In this document: piece by piece, positions 52,558 to 61,286 of the stretch | Layout of the letters: every line of letters begins with the position of its first letter | How positions within the stretch are numbered: the stretch's first letter is position 1 | From: Halovenus salina | GTDB taxonomy: Archaea; Halobacteriota; Halobacteria; Halobacteriales; Haloarculaceae | Length of the DNA: 64,000 nt | Direction of reading: 5' to 3' | NCBI RefSeq assembly: GCF_026410925.1 | Contig: NZ_CP112972.1 | Coordinates: 1,674,001-1,738,000, forward strand | The notes under the pieces: model-generated | What the model saw: only the letters and a program-made list of their open reading frames with translations | The model's database searches: none | What the model was told of the DNA's origin: nothing | Translations under genes and position numbers: made by a program

Positions 52558-52636
52558 GGTTATGCTCCCCAAAAGTCAATATAGTTGTAGCGATTCGAAT
52601 ATTAAAACATATGCGACAGAGACGGATACAGTTGGT

Positions 52637-53578
52637 ATGGGCCTGATAGAGCGATTCGGGCGGGCCGCTCGTAATCCCCGTCTCTTTGCCCGTGGTATGA
52701 ATCGACTCTTCTATCGGCGCGTTGGACTACGCCACGAAAACCCAGAGGGTATCGACGTTTTCGACGAGGACTGGGATACTCTTGTTGTGCTTGACGCTTG
52801 CCGGTTCGATATGTTCGAGCAGGTCAACCACCTTGACGGAACAGTCACAGCAAGAGAATCAAAAGGTTCTGCGACAGCCGAGTGGCTCCAGGCAAACGTC
52901 GATGGGCGTGCCCTTCGCGATACGGTATATGTTACCTCGAATCCGCAACTCGAACGGAACCGGGACAGCTGGGATGTAAGTTTCCATCACGTCGACAACG
53001 TCTGGTTCGATCACGGGTGGGACAAAGAGACGGGTACTGTACTCGCCGAGACGATGACTGAAGCTGCGATAAATGCGTACGAACAGTTCCCCAATAAGCG
53101 TCTCGTCGTTCACTATATGCAGCCTCACTACCCGTTCGTTCCGGCTGATACCGATTTCGATAAAACCCATCTCGACTCGATAGAGAGTGGCGACGATACG
53201 GCTACTGGAGAGAACGTGTGGAACATGAAATTCATGGGGCAAATTGACATGTCCCGCAACGAGCTGTGGGATGTCTACACTGCGAATCTTGAGTACGTCT
53301 TAGAACACGTGGAAGACCTCCTAGAGAAGATACCGGGTAAATCTGTCATCACCTCTGACCACGGAAACTACGTCGGTGAACGAGCGTTTCCGATTCCAAT
53401 TCGGGAGTATGGCCACCCACGAGGACTCTACGACACGCCTCTCGTCCGTATACCGTGGTTCGAGCGGACAAATGGCGAGAGACGGACTATCCGTGACGGC
53501 TCTGCTGACGAGCGTCAGGAGGCTGTCTCGTCGTCGGTGGTCACTGACCGACTACAGGACCTCGGATATAAGGAGTAG
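52637..53578 (+). CDS. Alkaline-phosphatase/sulfatase-fold enzyme, glycan island copy
   Basis: 313 residues from ATG 52637. DTLVVLDACRFDMFEQV supplies the first metal Asp (Asp53). GSATAEWLQAN gives the Ser/Thr nucleophile region, HYMQPHYPFV and VITSDHGNYVGERAF the other ligands, and the end reads DRLQDLGYKE. It is the sister of the 21166-22020 protein. It lacks a sulfatase-type Cys, so phospho-transfer or hydrolysis on a glycan is preferred. The MITE inserted 80 bp upstream may have altered its promoter. Confidence 0.77.
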   Translation: MGLIERFGRAARNPRLFARGMNRLFYRRVGLRHENPEGIDVFDEDWDTLVVLDACRFDMFEQVNHLDGTVTARESKGSATAEWLQANVDGRALRDTVYVTSNPQLERNRDSWDVSFHHVDNVWFDHGWDKETGTVLAETMTEAAINAYEQFPNKRLVVHYMQPHYPFVPADTDFDKTHLDSIESGDDTATGENVWNMKFMGQIDMSRNELWDVYTANLEYVLEHVEDLLEKIPGKSVITSDHGNYVGERAFPIPIREYGHPRGLYDTPLVRIPWFERTNGERRTIRDGSADERQEAVSSSVVTDRLQDLGYKE

Positions 53579-53587
53579 TCCTGGTTG

Positions 53588-54862
53588 TCAATCTGTTGTC
53601 CTCGATAACCTCGCCAAACCGCCTGCTAGACCGAATGTAATGAACCACCCCACCTGTAGCGGCTTGGATATCGAACTAACCAACGAGTATATCGAAAAAT
53701 ACACACAAAATGAAAAGACGACGGCCCACAGGTCCTGGTTCAACTGCGATTGCGTAATGTAGTGGCTTGCCTGCTTGAACGGGAGCATCACCAACAGAGC
53801 GAGCGGAACGAACCCGGCCAGACCTAACTCGGCCAGTATCTTCAGATAGTAGCTGTGAGCACCCCAGTCTTTCGTCCCTTCTACTGCGCTGAGGCCGGGC
53901 GTCGAGTAGACCGGTTTCGCAACGTGCCAGTTTTCCGGTCCAACTCCGAGTAACGGATTCGCTCCGAACATTTCGAGGCCTGTCTGATAGAGGTGGTAGC
54001 GAGGCTGTGAAAATGGACGGAGAAACTGTTCGAGTGCCCCAAACGTCGCGCTCTGGAGTGGCGACACGAGGACGGTAAAAAAAACACCGACAGCAACGGT
54101 AAGCCCCAGTACTGGCCACAGTACACTCACCCTCAGTTCTTTCTTTGCGCTGAGGTGCCACCACACTCTCATCGCCAAGATAGCCACCACAATGCCGACA
54201 ATTCCTTTTCTATCATTCGAGACTGCGATAGGAAATATCAGGAATAAGGCTCCTGCTATACGCCCTTTTGTCACTCCGTTATTGAACAGCAATACGAGAG
54301 TCGTGAGTAATCCCATCCCCATAACGACCGTTCCGTAACTATATATCGGTACCCCGAAGATGAGCAGATTAGCCACCACGAAAGCAGCCTTGAACAACGC
54401 CACATACACGAGTAGACCCAACAGCAGTCGTATTTCTGCAGTTGATCGGACGAAGTTTGCCACAAGGGCCACCAACAGCGCGAGTCCAACCCACTGGAAC
54501 AGTTCGGTCAGCGTCCCAAGAGTAAAATCCGCGTTCAGATACGACGACGCCAGAATGGCAAAACAGATGGCCAGAATATACTTCATCGAACGCGGGAACA
54601 GTATCTGGGTTTGATTGTAACAGATAGCGTTCCAGACCACGTACAGCCCAGCGACTCCCCCAAGAAAGAAGACATAGATGTTCGACGGACCGACGAGCGC
54701 ACCACCGATTTCAAGACTCGGGAGAGAGCGAACAGGACCAGGGAGACCGATCATAAACGAGGTTACCAGAAATAGAAATCCGATTGAACCAATCCGGAGG
54801 AACCTATCGACTGAGGAATCAGTAAAAAAAGAGTGGTTCTGTAAGTTAATTACTTCTGTCAC
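53588..54862 (-). CDS. O-antigen ligase/polymerase-like (Wzy_C) membrane protein
   Basis: About 424 residues from GTG 54862; a TTG at 54889 gives a slightly longer form. Eleven or so helices surround a large outer loop that has the family hallmark NPLLGVGPENW followed by AHSYYLKILAELGLAGF, where His is the likely catalytic residue. Such enzymes polymerise or transfer lipid-linked glycans. It converges with the preceding phosphatase-fold gene (9 bp) and diverges from the GT4 gene at 54923. Confidence 0.8.
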   Translation of the reverse strand: MTEVINLQNHSFFTDSSVDRFLRIGSIGFLFLVTSFMIGLPGPVRSLPSLEIGGALVGPSNIYVFFLGGVAGLYVVWNAICYNQTQILFPRSMKYILAICFAILASSYLNADFTLGTLTELFQWVGLALLVALVANFVRSTAEIRLLLGLLVYVALFKAAFVVANLLIFGVPIYSYGTVVMGMGLLTTLVLLFNNGVTKGRIAGALFLIFPIAVSNDRKGIVGIVVAILAMRVWWHLSAKKELRVSVLWPVLGLTVAVGVFFTVLVSPLQSATFGALEQFLRPFSQPRYHLYQTGLEMFGANPLLGVGPENWHVAKPVYSTPGLSAVEGTKDWGAHSYYLKILAELGLAGFVPLALLVMLPFKQASHYITQSQLNQDLWAVVFSFCVYFSIYSLVSSISKPLQVGWFITFGLAGGLARLSRTTD

Positions 54863-54922
54863 AATACTCAGTCGAAGGTCAATCCCCAAATACTATAAGC
54901 GTTCTGTCTCCCCATTCAGGTG

Positions 54923-56020
54923 ATGGTCAAAGTACTCTTCTTTGTAAATGAATTAACCTCAACCTCAATTCCAGTCGAGATATCGGCAAAAGTTCACTCA
55001 CAAGATGATGTCGAGGTCACGCTTGTCTCTTATTACGATGGCAGCAACGACGAGATTGATCCCGATGTCGCCGAGTTGGACATCCCGATGGTCAAGCTTG
55101 CTGCTGATTCTCGGTTAGATTTTGCCGCATATCGACGACTACGGCAGATTTGTGTCGAACAGAATATCGATATCTTGCACACACACCACAATTCGACGGG
55201 TTCACTTGGTCGACTTGCTGTAATAGGAACTAACACGAAAGTCATTAACACGGAGCATAATGACCATCGGTTTTTTACACATCTTCAAAAGTCTGTCAAC
55301 GCCATCTCGTACCCTGTCGTCAATACGATGGTTTCTAATTCTGAGAATACCAGCCGTTCTTTCGAGTGGTACGAGCGGCTTCTGTTAGGGAACACTAGAC
55401 AGGAGGTCGTGTACAATGGTATCGACGCAAAACGAATTGATAATGCCAGGTCGCCGACGTTTGATATACCCACAGGTCCGTTAGTTGTGACCGCTGGGCG
55501 ATTAGTTGAGCAGAAAAATTACGAGACCTTACTCCGGATATTCAAAACCGTCGTTGACCGGGTGCCTGAAGCGACACTCGTCATCGTCGGTGACGGCCCA
55601 CTTTTGAACGACCTGCAAGCGCTAGCGAGGAGGCTGGACATTCAGGACGATGTCTTGTTTACTGGCTATCTTCCTCGCCGTGAAGATGTGTACGGCGTAT
55701 TAAAACAGGCCGAGATAGCTGTCTTTCCTTCCTGGTACGAAGGATTCTGTGTTGCAGCAGTAGAAGCGATGGCTGCGGGCCTTCCTGTCGTCGTGAGCGA
55801 TATCGCTGTTCTCCGCGAAGTTGTCGGTGAGCCTGGACTCTTCGCAGACCCTGAAACGCCACAAACATTCGCAGAACAAATTATTGAGCTGCTAGAGAAT
55901 CAGGAAAAGTGTAATCAACTTGGCTCTGAAGCAAAGGAGCGAGCACGGACGACATTCTCACTGGAGCGAACCGCTCGTGAGTACCTGAATATTTATAAAA
56001 CAATGGCTGAAACGCCATAA
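54923..56020 (+). CDS. GT4-family glycosyltransferase
   Basis: 365 residues from ATG 54923 (the GTG just before it is an alternative). A TATA-like ACTATAAGC ~27 nt upstream suits a near-leaderless start. The GT-B pieces are DILHTHHNSTGSLGRLAVIG, VTAGRLVEQKNYETLLRIF, VIVGDGPLLNDLQ and SWYEGFCVAAVEAMAAGLPVV (EX7E donor motif). It is 2 bp upstream of the phosphodiesterase-like gene, so both are co-transcribed. The sugar is unknown. Confidence 0.87.
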   Translation: MVKVLFFVNELTSTSIPVEISAKVHSQDDVEVTLVSYYDGSNDEIDPDVAELDIPMVKLAADSRLDFAAYRRLRQICVEQNIDILHTHHNSTGSLGRLAVIGTNTKVINTEHNDHRFFTHLQKSVNAISYPVVNTMVSNSENTSRSFEWYERLLLGNTRQEVVYNGIDAKRIDNARSPTFDIPTGPLVVTAGRLVEQKNYETLLRIFKTVVDRVPEATLVIVGDGPLLNDLQALARRLDIQDDVLFTGYLPRREDVYGVLKQAEIAVFPSWYEGFCVAAVEAMAAGLPVVVSDIAVLREVVGEPGLFADPETPQTFAEQIIELLENQEKCNQLGSEAKERARTTFSLERTAREYLNIYKTMAETP

Positions 56021-56022
56021 CG

Positions 56023-57627
56023 ATGACCGAAACTATCGTTTTAGGACTTGACGGTGCAACTTGGGATATTCTTAAGCCATTGATACAAGAAGGGGCCCTC
56101 CCAAATATAGAGCGGCTCCGGTCGGACGGTCACTCCGGAACCTTGGAGAGTACGTTTCCACCGATTACCGCTCCTGCCTGGCTCTCTATGGCGACTGGTC
56201 AAAACCCCGGCAAGACCGGTGTGTTCTATTTCCTCAATCGGGAAGACAGCGAGTCGTTCGACTTTGAGACGCTGGGGTCAGACAAGTTTCACGGGCAGAG
56301 TTTTTGGGACGTTTTCTCAGCACATGAACAGTCGGTTGGGATTTTTAATTACCCGATGCTCTATCCGCCTTATGAGATTAATGGGTTCATGGTTAGTGGC
56401 CTCGGTTCAGAGGCAGACGACACAATAACATACCCCAGGTCACTTGGAGCAGAGCTAGACGAGGTAACCAGCGGATATCAGGTCAAGGTCCCGTATGCTG
56501 ATCCAAAGTACCAGGACCGACCAGAAAAACTCGAAACTGACCTGCTAAACATCGTCGAAAAGCGAGAAACGGCAATCGAGTATCTCCTCACTGAGAAGGA
56601 CCCAGACCACTTCTTCGGAATAATCAGTGCAACCGACTGGGCACAGCACTATTTTTGGCGCTACACCGACGAAGAGCATGCATTGTACGATCCAGCGGCC
56701 GGACACGAGAACGCACTCAAACGAATTTGGATGCGAGTTGACGAGGCTGTTGGAACAGTGGCTGAACTATCCAATGAGGACGATGCCACCCTGCTACTGG
56801 TTTCTGACCACGGTTTCGGCCCGGTCAATCGCACGTTCCATTCAAACGAGTGGCTTGAACGTCAGGGCCATTTGCACTACAACGAACAGTCGTTGACAGA
56901 TCAGCTGCGGACGAAGTACTTCCCGTACCTCCGTCGAATGGGAGAGTCTGTTGTCAGCGTCGTCCCACAGTTGAACGACTTTGCGAAATCCATTGGAAAG
57001 TCGATTCGGAAGACACCCGGTGATGGGATTGACTTCGAACGAAGCACCGCATTCGCTCCGAGACAGAATCTCACCAGTGGAATGATTTATGTGTTGTCCG
57101 ACGACGAGTCTGAGAAGAATAAGATACGTGACGAGCTAGAGTCACTCACCGAGCTCCCGGATGGGCCGGACACGGTTGATGTCTATGAGCCAGGAGAGGT
57201 TTATACTGGCAAAAATACGGAGCTGGCACCGGAATTGATGATTGTGGTTGATGGCTTTGAGTGTGCTGTGGATCCACGCGCGAGTACAGACAGTCAGATA
57301 TTCACCGCCGGGCCGCCTTCGGAGGCCCGGAGTGGTGGGCACAATCAAGACGGTATTGTTATCGCCGCTGGACCTGCTATTGAGCCAGGATCTAATGTCG
57401 ATGCGAAGATATACGACATTGCTCCGACGTTGCTCTCTCTCCACGATATGCCAATTCCAGAGGAGATGGACGGGAGAGTCAGGACGAGCTTTTTAGCCGA
57501 GGTAACAGACGACGAAGGACTACCGCCGACAGCGCCAATCGATACGCTGGTCAATTCTGGTGAGCAAACTCAAAGAGAAGACGACGACGAGGTTCAACAA
57601 CGCCTGGAAGATCTGGGATACATTTGA
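56023..57627 (+). CDS. Type I phosphodiesterase/nucleotide pyrophosphatase-fold enzyme
   Basis: 534 residues. LGLDGATWDILKPL gives the first metal Asp (Asp10). The nucleophile Thr49 lies in PPITAPAWLSMATGQNPGKTG, and SDHGFGPVNRTFHSNEWL carries the second metal ligands. The C-terminus is QQRLEDLGYI. This is the archaeal alkaline-phosphatase-family type often annotated as AP family protein or phosphodiesterase. It may cleave or transfer phosphate groups on surface glycans. It is coupled to the GT4 gene before it. Confidence 0.82.
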   Translation: MTETIVLGLDGATWDILKPLIQEGALPNIERLRSDGHSGTLESTFPPITAPAWLSMATGQNPGKTGVFYFLNREDSESFDFETLGSDKFHGQSFWDVFSAHEQSVGIFNYPMLYPPYEINGFMVSGLGSEADDTITYPRSLGAELDEVTSGYQVKVPYADPKYQDRPEKLETDLLNIVEKRETAIEYLLTEKDPDHFFGIISATDWAQHYFWRYTDEEHALYDPAAGHENALKRIWMRVDEAVGTVAELSNEDDATLLLVSDHGFGPVNRTFHSNEWLERQGHLHYNEQSLTDQLRTKYFPYLRRMGESVVSVVPQLNDFAKSIGKSIRKTPGDGIDFERSTAFAPRQNLTSGMIYVLSDDESEKNKIRDELESLTELPDGPDTVDVYEPGEVYTGKNTELAPELMIVVDGFECAVDPRASTDSQIFTAGPPSEARSGGHNQDGIVIAAGPAIEPGSNVDAKIYDIAPTLLSLHDMPIPEEMDGRVRTSFLAEVTDDEGLPPTAPIDTLVNSGEQTQREDDDEVQQRLEDLGYI

Positions 57628-57798
57628 TGACTCGTTTCTCTGGTGCGACGCAATGATTGTTAAGCATTACTCTGGAGTGGGGCTTCGCGAACGGCTGGTT
57701 TTCAGGTGGTATTCCACCGCGACAGCTACTTCCTGGTGCTACCTAACCGACACAGTTTAGTTGTATCCTCAACTGCAACCAGTCAGAAGACCCCTAGT

Positions 57799-59271
57799 AT
57801 GAGCGAAGCGCGACCGAACATCGTCGTCATCGTGATGGACACGGCCCGCGCAGATGCATTCTCATCGAAGGAACCATCACTAACGCCTAACTTCGATACA
57901 CTGTCATCAACTGGAACCGCTTATTCCCGCAGCTTCAGCGTCAGTCCGTGGACTCTCCCCTCGCACGCGTCCCTCTTTACCGGAATGGTCCCCTCTAAAC
58001 ACGGTGCCCATGCAGGACACAAACGCCTGGAACAGGAACACGAACGTTTGCCAGCAGTTCTCTCCGACGCTGGTTATCAGACTGTTGCAGTCTCAAACAA
58101 CACGTGGCTCAGCGAGGAATTCGGCTTCGCTCGTGGCTTCGATACGTTTCGGAAGAACTGGCAATACATCCAGTCTGACGTTGACCTAGGAACAATTGCC
58201 CGGACGGAAGAAGGACTCGACAAACTTCGTAGCGTTGCTGCTCGTATCTTCGATGGGAACCCACTGATAAACACTGCCAACGCTGTGTACGGACAGTTCG
58301 TGCGAAAGCGAGCGGAGGACGATGGGGCACAGTCTACAAACGACTGGATACGTGACTGGCTAGCCAGGCGCGAGCAAACGGATCCGTTTTTTCTATTCGT
58401 AAACTATCTCGAACCACATCTCGAGTACAAACCACCACGGGAACACGCTGTACCGCTGCTTCCAGAGGATGTTTCGTATAACGAAGCGATGGCGGTCAAT
58501 CAAGATGCGTGGCAGTATATTGCAAAGAAAGCCGATATGAGCGAACGGGACTTCGAGATCCTTGAAGCCCTCTACCAGGCAGAGATTTCGTATCTGGACG
58601 AGCGAATCGGCGAACTCAAAGAACTACTTCAGGAGGAGGGAGAATGGAAGGATACAATCTTCATCCTTACAGGTGACCACGGAGAGAATATCGGTGAACA
58701 CCGATTGATGGACCACCAATACTGCCTGTACGAGACACTCTTGCATGTTCCACTTGTCATCCACGGCCGGGAGTTTACCGGGGGAGGGACCGTTGACGAG
58801 TTGATTCAGTTAACTGATCTCGTTCCAACCCTGCTTGATGCCGTAGATATTGACGCACCCGGTTTTCGCGAGCAGTTACAGGCGAGGTCGTTCTATCCGG
58901 CTGCCGACACTGCTTCGAGAGAGTACGTCGTCGCCGAGTACATGGCCCCCCAACCGTCAATGGAGGCGCTCGAAGGGCGTGTTGGTGAGATTCCAGATCC
59001 GGTCTACAAATACAACCGTTCCCTCAGGGCAATTCGAACCGACCGCTGGAAACTTATTCGTGGCTCTGACGGCTCGGTCGAACTCTACAATATCGAGAAC
59101 GATCCTGGAGAAACGACAGACTGCTCTGGGGATAAAGAAGAGATACGTCGAGAGCTGGCAGATGACCTTGACGACTGGCTTGACTCATTTGACCGGACCG
59201 AGTACTCCGATGGTGTCAGAATGAAAGAGGGAACAAAACAACGGCTCGAAGATCTCGGCTATCTGCAGTAA
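57799..59271 (+). CDS. Sulfatase-like phosphotransferase/hydrolase with Thr at the nucleophile position
   Basis: 490 residues from ATG 57799; the frame extends to 57706 with non-conserved residues. NIVVIVMDTARADAF gives the metal Asp14. The expected FGly motif C-x-P-S-R is TLPSHASLFTG, with Thr52 in the Cys position. ILTGDHGENIGEHRLMDH and KLIRGSDGSVELYNIENDPGE follow, and the end is KQRLEDLGYLQ. Without Cys or Ser for formylglycine it is unlikely to be a classic sulfatase; Thr nucleophiles occur in phosphoethanolamine and glycerol-phosphate transferases. It follows the phosphodiesterase gene after 171 bp. Confidence 0.82.
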   Translation: MSEARPNIVVIVMDTARADAFSSKEPSLTPNFDTLSSTGTAYSRSFSVSPWTLPSHASLFTGMVPSKHGAHAGHKRLEQEHERLPAVLSDAGYQTVAVSNNTWLSEEFGFARGFDTFRKNWQYIQSDVDLGTIARTEEGLDKLRSVAARIFDGNPLINTANAVYGQFVRKRAEDDGAQSTNDWIRDWLARREQTDPFFLFVNYLEPHLEYKPPREHAVPLLPEDVSYNEAMAVNQDAWQYIAKKADMSERDFEILEALYQAEISYLDERIGELKELLQEEGEWKDTIFILTGDHGENIGEHRLMDHQYCLYETLLHVPLVIHGREFTGGGTVDELIQLTDLVPTLLDAVDIDAPGFREQLQARSFYPAADTASREYVVAEYMAPQPSMEALEGRVGEIPDPVYKYNRSLRAIRTDRWKLIRGSDGSVELYNIENDPGETTDCSGDKEEIRRELADDLDDWLDSFDRTEYSDGVRMKEGTKQRLEDLGYLQ

Positions 59272-59291
59272 GGCTGCTCAACTGTCCGGCC

Positions 59292-60419
59292 TTACTGTGG
59301 GAGATCTTTTGTCAACTTGGATAAACTTGTAGTTGTTTGGGAGACTGTGTCTGACCAAGCAAATCTCTCTTCGACCGTACACCGTCCTTGCGACCCACAC
59401 TCGGCTCGGAGTTTCGGATCCGCGAGCAACTGTGATATATTCGTGGCCATCTGCTGAGTATCACCAATTGGGACAGTGTACCCTGCACCGTCTACTGCGG
59501 TCTCAACCTGATCCAGTGCGGTACAGACGACCGGTGTTTCCGCTGCCATTGCCTCCATCACGACCCGTGGGAACCCTTCTGCTCGACTCGGTAACAGCAG
59601 TACATCTGCGGAACGAAACAGTGGCGGCATCTCGTCGTACTCGAGTTGACCGAGGAATTCGACGGCATCGCTAAGATTCCGCTCTCGCACCATACTCTGC
59701 AACTCAGCACGCATTGGGCCGTCTCCGACCAGATACAGTGTTGCGGCGGGATGTTCGTCCCGAACGGTAGCAATCGTTTCGATAGCGTCCTGTGGGTTTT
59801 TTCCTTCGACGAGACGCCCAACAAAGAGGACACTCGGAGCGTCCAAAGCCATATACTCACTCTCTGGTCCGTCTGGGTGGAATTGCTGTTCGTCGATGCC
59901 GTTAGCGATGACGGCAGTCTCGGAACTTACCCCCAGTTCGTGTGTCTTTTGACGCTCTTCTTCGGTATAACAGAAGATTATGTCTGCACTGTCGAGTGTC
60001 CAGCGTCCGACTGTTCGGAGGTAATACGAGAATAGTCGCTCGGGCGCAGATTGGGAGTACAGAGAGTGATTCGTAATCGCGAGCGGCGTCTCTCCTAGCC
60101 GACGCTTCAGTGCGGCCAAGTTTGTCGAAAAGTAAAAATGAGAGTGGGCGTGAATAACGTCAAAGTCATCTGCATCGAATAGCTTCCGGGCCGCGGCGAA
60201 CGAGATGTCGTTTTTGAGGACATCAATCGTTGCCGGGCAGTATACGATTTCGTAGCCATGCCGTTCCTCTCGGCGTACCTGCTCAATATCCGTGGCAATT
60301 TTGAGAACTGTCACATCGTGTCCTTGTGTGGCCTGATCTCGGCTCATCGCGTGGACGTGATATCCACCACCGCCGATTTCGTCCGGGTACAGCCAGTGAC
60401 TGACTCGTAGGATTCGCAT
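59292..60419 (-). CDS. GT4-family glycosyltransferase
   Basis: 375 residues from ATG 60419. It opens RILRVSHWLYPDEIGGGGYHVHA and continues with DVIHAHSHFYFSTNLAALKR, VLFVGRLVEGKNPQDAIETI, LYLVGDGPMRAEL and RAEGFPRVVMEAMAAETPVV (EX7E). The Gly-rich acceptor loop and donor site are complete. It is the last gene of a minus-strand run with the formyltransferase and the deacetylase (54 bp apart), so it may act on the formylated or deacetylated amino sugar. Confidence 0.87.
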   Translation of the reverse strand: MRILRVSHWLYPDEIGGGGYHVHAMSRDQATQGHDVTVLKIATDIEQVRREERHGYEIVYCPATIDVLKNDISFAAARKLFDADDFDVIHAHSHFYFSTNLAALKRRLGETPLAITNHSLYSQSAPERLFSYYLRTVGRWTLDSADIIFCYTEEERQKTHELGVSSETAVIANGIDEQQFHPDGPESEYMALDAPSVLFVGRLVEGKNPQDAIETIATVRDEHPAATLYLVGDGPMRAELQSMVRERNLSDAVEFLGQLEYDEMPPLFRSADVLLLPSRAEGFPRVVMEAMAAETPVVCTALDQVETAVDGAGYTVPIGDTQQMATNISQLLADPKLRAECGSQGRCTVEERFAWSDTVSQTTTSLSKLTKDLPQ

Positions 60420-60473
60420 CTGTGAATTACCTCTCGTTGGTTGGCTCAAGTGGAGGACACGTTATACATTCGC

Positions 60474-61286
60474 TCATACGTTCCCTCCAATCGGTTCCCA
60501 GTCGAAGTCTGAAAGCAACTGCTCGAGCTTTCGTTCAGTACTTTCGAGGTTGGTGTAATGTCGGATACGATACTGATATTTTACATCAGAAACTCGTGGT
60601 TGGTCTGGGTCAATTTCCCACGGATGGAGGTAGAATACGCAGTCTCGGCTTCGGCGGATTCGTTTGAGTCCGCGCCGGTACGCCTCGTATGGAAGAAATC
60701 GGAAATATCCTCCACCCGCCCATGGGATCTGAGTGAGTTTCGCGTCCAGAAGCGGAAGTTGGACTTCGGTAAACCTGTCGTACACTGGAGCAATTGTCTC
60801 GGAAGACTCAAGATTGAGGTCTCCATACCGGTCGTGTGTTGCTGCCGGAAAGTAGCTGGAGTCGTACTCAAATCCAAGGTCGTCGAGGATGTCAATCGCC
60901 CAGTTCGTAATCGTGAAACTCGGTGCCCTGTACCCCCGGATTTTCTGACCGGCTATCGGTTCCAACAGTTCGAGTGACCGAGAGATATCTGACCGAACAG
61001 TGGACTGTTCCTGCTCGTACAGCAGTTCGTGATTGTAGCCGTGGCTGGCCAGTTCGTGTCCCCGGTCGTCGATTTCTGCGACCAGTTCCGGTGCTCGGTC
61101 GGCGATATGTCCGAGCACAAAAAACGTCGCTTTTGTGTTGTGCCGGTCTAGTAAATCAAGTATTCGGCCGGTTGTGCGTTGGACACGAAGTTCGTACTCA
61201 TCCCATTTATTTCGATCCAATCCGCCCCTGAGGTTATGTGAATGGAACCAGTCCTCAACATCGAACGATAGCATCATTTTGCTCAT
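60474..61286 (-). CDS. Polysaccharide deacetylase (NodB/DUF3473 type)
   Basis: 270 residues, carbohydrate esterase 4 fold. The metal and catalytic motifs are SFDVEDWFHSH (Asp9, Asp12) and ASHGYNHELLY (His82, His86), and RGYRAPSFTITN and YLHPWEIDPDQPRV are further conserved pieces. This exopolysaccharide-locus type removes N-acyl groups from amino sugars. The absence of a signal peptide points to the cytoplasm, acting on a lipid-linked or nucleotide sugar. Its ATG overlaps the stop of the formyltransferase gene (ATGA). Confidence 0.88.
   Translation of the reverse strand: MSKMMLSFDVEDWFHSHNLRGGLDRNKWDEYELRVQRTTGRILDLLDRHNTKATFFVLGHIADRAPELVAEIDDRGHELASHGYNHELLYEQEQSTVRSDISRSLELLEPIAGQKIRGYRAPSFTITNWAIDILDDLGFEYDSSYFPAATHDRYGDLNLESSETIAPVYDRFTEVQLPLLDAKLTQIPWAGGGYFRFLPYEAYRRGLKRIRRSRDCVFYLHPWEIDPDQPRVSDVKYQYRIRHYTNLESTERKLEQLLSDFDWEPIGGNV

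Noticed and set aside
52220-52646. Open frames on both strands inside the MITE (52251-52646 plus, 52220-52579 minus)
   Set aside because: They run through serial hairpins and the inverted ends of the element; the residues are Arg/Ser/Pro-rich without any fold pattern.
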